Under the pieces are notes generated by a model, which did not search any database, was not told where the DNA came from, and saw only the letters and a list, made by a program, of their open reading frames with translations. A stretch of DNA of 64,000 nt, from contig JASEVX010000013.1 of assembly GCA_031761405.1 (NCBI GenBank), positions 32,840,652 through 32,904,651 on the forward strand, in the 5' to 3' direction. Within the stretch, counting starts at the first letter, position 1. Every line of letters begins with the position of its first letter. Source of the stretch: Serripes groenlandicus. Lineage: Eukaryota > Mollusca > Bivalvia > Cardiida > Cardiidae. The translations under genes were made by a program, and so were the position numbers. Shown piece by piece: positions 25,101 to 34,273 of this stretch.

Positions 25101-26150
25101 ATAAACCCTAACAATGCAATCACATTGACCTTTGAAAACATGATGAGCAATGGCTCCTCTTAACACAGTGTTTTCAGTCCTATTGCATAGTTGGCTTGAT
25201 TCGCCCAGGACGCATGAGTATGTGAACTGTGGGGGTGATTGGACATAAATGTTGTTGAAAACGGCCTAAAGCTCCGAAAAGTGCACTCATAACGACCTTT
25301 GAAAACATGATGAGCAATGGTTCCTTATACCACACTGTATTCAGTCCTTTCGCGTAGATGAGTTGATTCACACAGGACGCATGAGTATGTGAACTGTGAG
25401 GGTGATTGGACATACATGCTGTTTAAAACGGCCTAAATCCCAACAATGCAAGCAAAACGAACTTTGAAAACATGATTAGCAGTGGCTGTTTTTATCACAA
25501 TGTTTTCGATAGTTCATTTATAGGGAGTTTATGCATGTTTGAACGGTGTTATGGGAAATTCGTTCACTGTACCGCCGAAAGGGATTTGGCCTGCAGAGGT
25601 GCGAAGACCAGTGTACACATACTAACTCTTTCCCACATGCATATATTGTATACCACTTTCCACACTTATTCAGTCATGCAACAACTCGCTTCCAAGATCA
25701 AAACCCCTACCATGCAAACAGACCGACATTTTAAAGCATAACGGGCAATTGCTTCTTTTGCCACGATGTGTTCAGGTCTATTGCATAGCTGAGATGATTC
25801 ACCCAGGTCCATGGTGTTATGGTATACTCACCAAGGGATCACGAGTGTGTGAACTGACGAGGTGGTATGACTGAAAACACCCAACAATACAAACAAAACG
25901 ACCTCTAACAGCAGGGCAAGCCATTGCCCCTTTGTTACAGAGTGTTCAGTACTACTGAGTAGCTGGGTAGAATTACACAGGACGCATGAGTATGTGAACA
26001 GTGCAGGTGATTTGACATATATGATGTTGACAATGGCGTAAAACACCCAACAATACAAACAAAACGACCTTTGAAATCATGATTAGCAATGACTCCTCTT
26101 TCCACACTGTGTTCAGTCCTAACGCATAGTTGGGTTGATTCACCCAGGTC
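19190..26150. repeat. Satellite array with 3136-bp higher-order unit
   Basis: Monomers of about 165-170 bp repeat throughout. Typical words are GAAAACATGATGAGCAATGG, ACTGTTTTCAGTCCTA, TAGCTGGGTTGATTC, GGACGCATGAGTATGTGAAC and GTTGAAAACGGCCTAAA. A longer variant beginning TGATTAGCAGTGGCTGTTTT or a near relative starts at 19200, 20136, 21066, 22336, 23272, 24202 and 25472. The spacings 936, 930, 1270 repeat, giving a 3136-bp period. The two full periods, about 19214-22349 and 22350-25485, differ at only a handful of sites (for example near 19377/22513, 19882/23018, 21243/24379 and 21797/24933). Open frames inside recur with the same period on both strands and carry no protein motifs. It is not coding. 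Confidence 0.92.
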
Positions 26151-26159
26151 CATGGTGTT

Positions 26160-26345
26160 ATGGTATACTTACCAGTAGTCCTTGCGCTCAGAATTACGGT
26201 GACAACAGTACGGCTGATGTCAGAATAAACCTAACGGTAATGCTGATGGTTTACCTAGGAAACACCGTGATATTTAAATACTGTTAAAATATCCGTTAAA
26301 CACTGTCAAAACCGTTACAGGATATATCAATGTACCTGGGTTTAT
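26160..26345. repeat. Minisatellite remnant and conserved block, orphan module
   Basis: About one and a half units of the 62-bp family (TTACCAGTAGTCCTTGCGCTC) lead into the module block GCTGATGGTTTACCTAGGAA, ACCGTGATATT and CAATGTACCTGGGTT. This marks the start of a fifth, incomplete module copy. Confidence 0.75.
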
Positions 26346-26589
26346 CTGGACCTTCACTGTTTGCAAAGCCACTGTTAGTTATCAATAGAGGTGACACGGT
26401 CCATATAATAAACGTAGTAGATACATGCTGCTTTCATCGCTGTAACATGCTTTCATTACTTGTCACTACGCCTCGAGGTATTTAGCTATGAAAATGTAAA
26501 ACTACACTGGAAATGTACTTATGCTTTTGTGGACCTCTGTAATATATGAACATACCCATTGAGTTTACCCGTATATGTCCAAAGAGGAG

Positions 26590-27225
26590 ACCGACCCGGT
26601 GCTGTAGTGAGCGGAAGCCCAGGGTTTGATCCTTGGTGTTGTCATCGAAAACAACTTAAAGAAGAGTAAAAGTTAATTCCCTCATTGGAAGTCCAGGGTT
26701 TGATCCTCAGTGTTGTCATACAAAACAACTTTAAGAAGAGTAGAAGTTACTTCCCTCATTAGAAGTCCAGGGTTTGATCCTCGGTGTTGTCATAAGAAAC
26801 AACTTTAAGAAGAGTAGAAGTTACTTCCCTCATCGGAAGTCCAGGGTTTGATCCTCAGTGTTGTCATACAAAACAACTTTAAGAAGGATAGTAGTTACTT
26901 CTCCCATTGGAAGTCAGGGGTTTGATCCTCGGTGTTGTCATACAAAACAACTTTAAGAAGGATTATAGTTACTTCCCTCATTGGAAGTCAGGAGTTTGAT
27001 CCTCGGTGTTGTCATACAAAACAACTTTAAGAAGGATAGTAGTTACTTCCCTCATTGGAAGTCAGGGGTTTGATCCTCGGTTTTGTCATACAAAACAACT
27101 TTAAGAAGGATAGTAGTTACTTCCCTCATTGGAAGTCAGGGGTTTGATCCTCGTTTTTGTCATACAAAACAACTTTAAGAAGGATAGTAGTTACTTCCCT
27201 CATTGGAAGACAGGGATTTGAGGAT
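26590..27225. repeat. About 74-bp tandem array with box B-like core
   Basis: About eight units. Landmarks are GGAAGTCCAGGGTTTGATCC, GTGTTGTCATACAAAACAAC, TTTAAGAAG and AGTTACTTCCCTCATTGG. AGGGTTTGAT starts at 26621, 26697, 26769 and 26843, a spacing of 72-76 bp. GGGTTTGATCCTCGG resembles the T-arm/box B of a tRNA gene, which suggests the unit arose from a tRNA-SINE head. No coding sense. Confidence 0.88.
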
Positions 27226-27639
27226 AACATTTCGACTGATACACTTGTGTCATGAAAGTTTTACCAGACGAACTGGTAATTTACCAAGGAATAACTGTAA
27301 TATATCTGATGTCGACTTTTATGGATTATATAAACGACAGATGCATGGGGAGTCTATGAGTAGGCTACATGTATGACTATATGTTTCAAAATATGTGCCG
27401 TAAAAGCTGTAGTATTTCTCAACAATTGGAAGTATTTTAATGCAAAGTATAAAACATGTTTAGAAAAGGAGGATTTATTCGTTTGTAGTATTAATTTAAT
27501 TTTCCTGGATGTTTCAAAACTCTTCTGCTGCAGTGACGTAGGTTGTCGTCTACATCAGGGAAAGGGCAAATCGACTGAAGCGCTTCTGTCAGGATTTACT
27601 TACGGGCGGTGTTTGTATTATTCCAACTTATGTACATGA

Positions 27640-27965
27640 TGTGACTGAAATTGTATACTGTTGAAAGCATTGTAAAAGTATTTCAACAAAACACGCCTCG
27701 CTGTTACATGCTTTAGCATCAGACTGACTGACTGTTGAAAGCATTGTAAACACATTTCAACAAAACACGCATTGCTGTTATATGCTTTATCATCACACTG
27801 ACTGACTGTTGAAAGCATTGTAAACACATTTCAACAAAACACGCATCGCTGTTACATGCTCTATCATCACACTGATTGACTGCTGAAAGCATTTTTAACA
27901 CATTTTAACAAAAGACGCATCGCTGGTATATGCTTCATCATCACAGTGACTGACTGTTAAAAGTG
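27640..27965. repeat. 74-bp tandem repeat, four to five units
   Basis: CTGTTGAAAGCATTGTAAA or a variant starts at 27658, 27732, 27806, 27880 and 27954, exactly 74 bp apart. Units contain TTTCAACAAAACACGC and TATCATCACACTGA. Open frames on the minus strand here come from the repeat. Confidence 0.9.
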
Positions 27966-28069
27966 ACGTTAAATAATCGGTAATTCAAATTGAACGAAGA
28001 CTACAGGACACGGTATGTCATTGTAACTCAATTCGCATAAGGGTAAAAATAAACATGTAAAACTAGTGA

Positions 28070-28310
28070 TAAAACCCGATAAAGTCCCACCATCGTTCAA
28101 TATCCGCAACTAGCTATCGCGAACGTTGTGACCTCGTGTCTTGTTTATCATCATGAAGAAAGTTAAGAGGGGAACCAGTATTACACTGGTCCGTTTAATC
28201 ACTGTGGATAGTTAGCTGTGTTGAACATACGCTATCATATCAGAAGGTTTGATAACGGTTAACAATTAGAACGTGTGGCGTACACATTGATGACACATAT
28301 TCACATTTAG
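28070..28310 (+). promoter_or_regulatory. Orphan promoter/exon 1 block without a gene
   Basis: Homologous to the promoter/exon 1 blocks of modules A-C: GATAAAGTCCC, GGGGAACCAGTATTACACTG, ACGCTATCATATCAG and AACAATTAGAACGTGTGGCG, ending CACATTTAG before GTAAGATAAT at 28311. Downstream sequence (28312-29425) has no B-box coding exon. The gene body is therefore missing from this module copy. Confidence 0.5.
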
Positions 28311-28311
28311 G

Positions 28312-29425
28312 TAAGATAATTTGTTTGTTTGTCTGTTTCTCCCTTTCTCCTGTAAACATGAACTTTCTTTTCTTTCACAGTCATGTAAGTTGACTCCTCG
28401 GCAATAAATCATACCCACTGTCACGGGTATCTAATCAGGTAGATCATGGGCGAGTTCAGATGGGCTTCTATAGGATAGAGAACTGACGTCATGTCTAAAT
28501 ATAAATTCAGAAAAACATGCGCACTAATGCTTTCCATCTAAACGGTGTTTCCTCGTCTAAGTAGTAAACCATTCGAAACTCTTGGGTAATTCCGTAATCC
28601 TTCATCATCCAATGAAGAAACATTCATCACCGAGATATTCCGAATGAGTAGTAAACATCGTTGGTCGCCATTTTGAAATGCTAGTAACCCCAGGCTTGAG
28701 GTGGGTCAAAAGGTCAAACTGACGTAACTAAGGTTAAAAGTATCACCGTTCAAATGGATTCCGAGTGCACTCTGGCTGTTCTCGGATCCCATATGAACTC
28801 GCCCCAAGTGACTGACCCTCTACCAATGTACCACTGTCTTTAATATCGGCTCTAAAGACTAGTTAATATAATTGTTATGTTTAGTAAGGAATCACATAAT
28901 AACGAAAACCTTTAAATGTGTAGGAAGTCGCCATTTTAGTAATCGGACACTAAGAATTCATTTATTGATGTTGGTTCCATGTCACTTTCCCATATTCATA
29001 CGCTGTCTGACGCCTGAACAAAATGCTAAACATGATCAATTTCTCCTTTTGTCACAATGTTTTACCATACATTCGATAATTATAAAGGTTTTTATACAGT
29101 TGTGACTAGATCATTGCAGCAGGGAGAAATTGCTTATAATGAGCAATTTCTCCTTTTGCCCGACTGTGTATTAATACATTTGGTATTTATAAAGGTTTTC
29201 CATAGATTTGACTAGATTATTTCAAAGTCGTCTGATTCAGATTTGTTATTTGTGGGAAAGGGTTATTTTGATACATTGCGGAACAAATATAGACCGCGGT
29301 TACTTAAATACATTATTTTGACTTCTGCAAATTAAGATCAGTAGATACGAAACTTTTGCCAAAGTTCGTATACTCAAGTCGTGCTATGTACGCAAACCCG
29401 CAAGTATTTCCAAATAAACCGTAGT
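28312..29425. other. Interval lacking the expected coding exon
   Basis: By module order a B-box gene should start near 29.4 kb, but none is present. A MITE-like segment lies at about 28990-29275 (CACTTTCCCATATTCATACG ... GTGGGAAAGGGTTA). No other gene recognised. Short frames around 28872-29105 have no motifs. Confidence 0.5.
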
Positions 29426-29760
29426 GTTCTTATGTCAAGAGAAGTGCTCTGAATGTACCGTGTTTGGAATGATGCATGTATATATCCGTGGTAAAATAGT
29501 TTCTGAAATATCGCGACAATTGCTTAGCAAAATACAAATATGTGTAGTATGTGAAATCGTTGCACCCGCGCTCGAGTGGAAGTACAGCTATTACAATAGT
29601 GAGTCTGTTGGAGTGACGTTTAATCTGTTCAAAAGACTCGATAGTGTAGTAGTGTGTATCTCGATAACTCGACACTTTGTTGCGATCAAAAGTCGAGCCA
29701 TACCAAGGACATTGTACGAACAGAACAGTGTCTCTTCTTGGCGTTCGGGATTCCAGAGGT
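29426..29760. repeat. Module C upstream block shared with module D
   Basis: Contains TTATGTCAAGAGAAGTGCTC, ATATATCCGTGGT, ATATCGCGACAATTGCTTAG and CAAAATACAAATATG. These match, in the same order, the region 49330-49490 upstream of gene copy 4, where the first part is expanded in tandem. Overlapping frames on both strands (29424-29765) are mutually antisense and motif-free. Confidence 0.65.
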
Positions 29761-31040
29761 AACAATACGACAAATGCACTGGCATCAGGATAAGCGTACC
29801 AGTAAAGCTAATGTTCAGCATTACAGTCACAGCAGTTGGACAGATACTCTGTTGTCATAATAAGCTTACCAGTATTACTGGTGCTCATTATTATGGGGAC
29901 AGCAGTTGTACAGATACACTGGTGTCATGATAAGCATACCAGTATTACTGGGGCTCATATTAACGAGGACAGCATTCGGAAATATGCAATGGTGTCATGA
30001 TCAGCTTACAAATAGTGCTGGTGCTTATCATTACGGGGACTGCATTTTGACAGATGCACTGTTGTCATACTGTGCTTACCAGTAGTGCTGGTATCCAGAA
30101 TTACGGAGACAGCATTTGGACAGATACACTGGTGTCACGATAAGCTTACCAGTATTACTGGTGCCCATCCTAACGAGGACAGCATTTGTAAATATACACT
30201 GATGTCCTGATAAGCTTACAAATAGTGTTGTTGCTTAGCATTGCGGGAACAGCATTTGTAAATATGCCTTGGTGTCATGATAAGCTTACAAATAGTGCTG
30301 TTGCTCAGCATTGCGGGGACAGCATTTTTAAAATGCAATTATGTCATAATAAGCTTACCAGTATTACTGGTGCTCATCTTAACGAGACAGCATTTGAAAA
30401 TATGCACTGGAGTCATGATAAGCTTACCAGTAGTGCAGGTGCTCAGTAATATTTTGACAGCATTTGGACAGATGACCTGCTGTCAGGATAAACTTAACAG
30501 TAGTGCTGATGCTTATCATTACGGGGACAACCTTTGGACTGGTATCTTGGTACACTTACCAGTTTTGCTTAGATGGTGTAGTAGTGTGTACCTTAATCAT
30601 TGTACGAGTTTCTCTTCTTAGCGTTACGGATTGAAGAGATGACATTACAGCGAATGCATTGGCGTTATGATAAACATATTAGTAATGCTGGAGCTTATCG
30701 TTACTTGTACAGCATTCGGACAGATACACTGGTGTCATGATAAACTTACCAGTAGTGCTAGTGCTCATCGTTACTTGTACAGCATTCGGACTGATACACT
30801 GATGTCATGATAAACTTACCAGTTGTACTGGTGCTTATCGTTACTTGTATAGCATTCGGAATGATACACTGGTGTCATGATAAACTTACCAGTACTGCTA
30901 GTGCTCATCGTTACTTGTATAGCATTCGGACAGATACACTGGCGTCATGATGAACTTACTAGTAGTGTTGGTGTACATCGTTACTTTTATAGCGTTCGGA
31001 CTGATACACGGATGTCATAATAAACTTACCAGTAGTACAT
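29760..31040. repeat. 62-bp-family minisatellite, module C
   Basis: About 20 degenerate units with TAAGCTTACCAGTATTACTG or TAAACTTACCAGTAGTGCTA, GGACAGCATTCGGACAGATA and CACTGGTGTCATGA. A fairly uniform sub-block runs from about 30690 to 31030. This is the longest array of the family in the window. Confidence 0.9.
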
Positions 31041-31297
31041 TTAAATGCACTGCATATAAAGACAGTTCAACAATTGCAATTTCTACTGCACATAACCAAA
31101 TATTTACCGAATATAAAAAACTATTATTTGCATATAATGCTATTCCCACCGCTTATAATGAAATATAGAACGTATTTGAATAATCAAGTCATGATAAGAC
31201 GGTTATGGCGTTCCATACACTAGTTTCTTGAGAAAATTACCTCAGATAGATCAGATGCTGAGCAATACGTGGACAGCATCACGGCTGGTGTTATGTT

Positions 31298-31462
31298 AAC
31301 AGAATAAACTTTAAAAAATGCTGATGATTTACCTAACATGAATATTGTTGAAAGATCCGTTAAACACAATCAACACTACCACAGAACAGATCAATGTACC
31401 AAGGTTAAGTAAAGTTTACATCGGTTGAATAAGTCATGGAAAGTCACAGTTCAAAAAGACTA
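31298..31462. repeat. Conserved segmental-duplication block, copy C
   Basis: Landmarks TGCTGATGATTTACCTAAC, GATCCGTTAAACACAATC, AATGTACCAAGGTTAAGTA and CATCGGTTGAATAAGTCATG match the module A copy in order and spacing. Confidence 0.75.
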
Positions 31463-31474
31463 CGTCCACCAGAG

Positions 31475-32445
31475 AGCGGGCTATACGGGTTCGATTCCAT
31501 GTCGAGTCAAATCATAACCAACGTAGTGGCTTCCCTCCTAACATTGGAGATACGGGTTCGATACTCTGTCGAGTAAAATCATAACCAACGTAGTGGCTTC
31601 CCTCCTAGCATCGGAGATACGGGTTCGATACCCAGTCGAGTAAAATCATAACCAACATAGTGGCTTCCCTTCAAACATTCGAGATACGGGTTCGATATTC
31701 TGTCGAGTGAAATCATAACCAACTTAGTGGCTTCCCTCCTAACATTCGAGATACGGGTTCGATATTCTGTCGAGTAAATTCGTAACCAACTTAGAGGATT
31801 GTCTCCTTACATTCAATGGACGGGTTGAATTCCCTTTCGAGTATAATCGTAACCAACTTAGAGTCTTCTTTCTTACATTCGAGTTCGGGTTCGATTCATT
31901 GTCGAGAAACATGGTAACCAACTTAGAGATCACCGCCTTACATTCGAGATACGGGTTCTATTCCTTGTAGAGTAACACCGTAACCAACTTAGAGATTACC
32001 TCCATACATTGGAGATACGGGTTCGATTCCTTGTCGAGTAACATTGTAACCAACTTAGAGGCTCCCTCCTTACATTCGAGAAACGGGTTCGATTCCTTGT
32101 CGAGTAAAATCATGACCAATTTAGAGATTACCGCCTTACATTCGAGATACGGGTTCGATTCCTTGTCGAGTAACATCGTAACCAACTTAGAGTATGTTTT
32201 TCTACTTACATTCGAGATACGGGTTAGATACCTTGTCGATTAAAATTGTAACTAACTTAAAGGCTTCCTTCTTACATACGAGATACCGATTCGATACCCT
32301 GTCGAGTAAAATCGTTACCAACTTAGAGGCTTCCTCCTTACATACGAGATACTTTTTCGATTCCTTGCCGAGTAAACAACCAAGTGGCTCCCTTCCTTGC
32401 ATTCCATGCAGAGTAAATTCGTAACCAACTTATTGGCTTCTCTCC
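31475..32445. repeat. 67-bp tandem array with tRNA box B-like core
   Basis: About 14 units with GAGATACGGGTTCGATTCC, TTGTCGAGTAA, TCGTAACCAACTTAGAG and TCCTTACATTC. GATACGGG starts at 31549, 31616, 31683 and 31750 (67 bp). GGGTTCGATTCC is a near-perfect pol III box B or T-loop sequence, but no box A was found at a suitable distance. Short frames on both strands are by-products of the array. Confidence 0.9.
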
Positions 32446-32699
32446 GTGGCGCCAAGGAGCGAAAAATCATTACTACCACTTTAAGTCCGTATATAAATAA
32501 ACTCCTATTGAAAGCAGCGTTAACCCTTTAGCTCTTAAAGGTGCTTTCTGACGCCTCTACAGCAAACGACTTGAGAAATTATTTATTCAGTAAACATTAA
32601 TAAATATTCATTTTATTCATTTATAAATTCGATATGTTGACTTATTGTTTTCAAAATCGTCTGCTGCATATTTGCTGTATGTACATGTAGTAAAAGGTT

Positions 32700-33017
32700 A
32701 AATCTTGGATATACAATGCGAACAAGGAATACAGGGTCGCTATAGTGTCGCTATAATTTAATAAAGGTGAACATAAATATTTATAAGAATGACATATCAC
32801 GATAACGCAGCGTTAAACCTCGGATGTACATTGCGAAGAATGAATACAGGTATAATAGTCTCAATAAAACCTTATAAGGGTGTAAATAAATATTTAAAAG
32901 ATTGACTTATCACGATAAAGTAGCGTTACTTCGAAGAAGGTATACACGTATAATAGTCTCGCATTAACTTTAAAACTGTATAAGAGTGTAAATAAACATG
33001 TAGGCCTAAAGTATTGT
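32700..33017. repeat. Threefold tandem block before promoter C
   Basis: Three units of roughly 100-115 bp: ATTGCGAAGAATGAATACAG-like, GTATAATAGTCTC, AAGGGTGTAAATAAATAT and ATCACGATAA. Core repeats begin near 32715, 32830 and 32930. Modules A and B have only one such unit just upstream of their promoter block. Confidence 0.7.
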
Positions 33018-33224
33018 TTAATCACGATAAAGCCCGAAACACGATCATTGTGCACTGCTATTGTACGGACGTTTTGTCCTTGATTCCGTTCTTTATCGCT
33101 TTAAACATAATGTATACATGGAACCATTATTTAATTTGACCGTCTTATCAGCCTTGATAGTTTGATGTTTTGAATATTCAGACAAACGCTATCATTTTAA
33201 GTAGGACACATTTACGACATTTAG
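33018..33224 (+). promoter_or_regulatory. Promoter and non-coding exon 1 of the intact gene
   Basis: Homologous block with GATAAAGCCCGAAACACG, CCGTTCTTTATCGCTTTAA, GGAACCATTATTTAATTTG and AAACGCTATCATTTTAA, ending GACATTTAG before GTAATA at 33225. The donor is weaker than GTAAG in the other modules. The predicted intron runs 33225-34258 (acceptor TTTTCTTCAG) or to the next AG at 34263. It contains a G-run at about 33264-33281. Confidence 0.5.
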
Positions 33225-34258
33225 GTAATAGTTGTTTGGTATGTTTGTGAGGTGTGTGTGTGTGGGGGGGGGGGGGGGGGTATGTCTGTCTGTCTGTCTA
33301 TTTTTCCCTTTCCCCTGTAATAAACTTTTAATTTCACTCACAATATTCATGCTTGATCTTTGTTTAAATTTTCGATTATATTTCAAAATACAAATTCGTC
33401 TTAGTCGATGCTAGTTTTCCCACCTCCCTTAAAGCTTTAACATTTGTAGTTATATTTGTCTAACAGCAAGGATCATTCCTTTAGGTGTTTCAATGAAGAA
33501 TCGTATGTAAATCGCGTACTTGTTGATTATTTAAAACCTGATTCTGTCCGTTTTACAGAGATATACAGTATTATGGTGTGCATGTATATCTCTGTCATAT
33601 ATTATAAGAAACAATGTAAATTTGCATATAATTAAACAGTACCCTACGACCTAACAGTAACATGGTAGAGATAGTTTTAATGACTAAAAGGAGCAATTTG
33701 AAATATATTTTGTTTTATGACAAAACACATGCATGGTTAGAACACTTTTTGATTGGTGAAAACACGTGTACGCCGTAATCATAAAAATGAGGATAAAGGT
33801 ATGGATCAGGTTATTATTGGATAATGAGGTGAAAAGCGTTACACAAAATATAATTGTGTATACCCTGCTTAAACCCTTTCCACATACAACAAATATGTTA
33901 TAGTCGACTTTTAAAACATTGTGAGCAATTTCTCCTTTTGCCGAAATAATTTCAAAGGTCGTCTGCTGCAGAGATCTCAGAACACGTCTCTATATGGTAA
34001 AGCGTTAATACTTTATAGCGACTCATTGATAAAAGTTGTTGTTCGTAAAGGGGTTATTATTGAATCCAAAGAGTGTCAATCCAGATTTTACACCATTTCT
34101 GATCAAGGTATATGGTTTATTTTTCAAAACGTTGAACGTTACCCTTTTCCTCATGAGTATTGTTGTCGATGCCATTTGTCTCTCGTTGTTAACGAACAAT
34201 TTATTTCTTTGTTTCATTAATATGTCGCCGTAACTACATTACATCATCTTTTCTTCAG
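33225..34258 (+). other. Predicted 5' UTR intron (module C)
   Basis: GTAATA donor; polypyrimidine CTTTTCTTCAG acceptor 15 bp before the ATG. It includes a G-run with flanking GT repeats, a CTGT repeat, and a MITE-like segment at about 33870-34010 (AACCCTTTCCACATACAACA ... CTGCTGCAGAGATC). Confidence 0.45.
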
Positions 34259-34273
34259 GACAGGTCGACGAAA

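Noticed and set aside
19571..26153. Many 60-141-codon frames in the satellite block
   Set aside because: They recur with the 3136-bp or monomer period on both strands, encode only translated satellite, and carry no domain.
29424..29765. Overlapping 111-112-codon frames on both strands
   Set aside because: Mutually antisense, no motif, and the sequence is part of a duplicated non-coding block also present at about 49.3 kb.
31475..32445. CRISPR-like array (regular repeats)
   Set aside because: Units are contiguous tandem repeats with no unique spacers, and the setting is eukaryotic.
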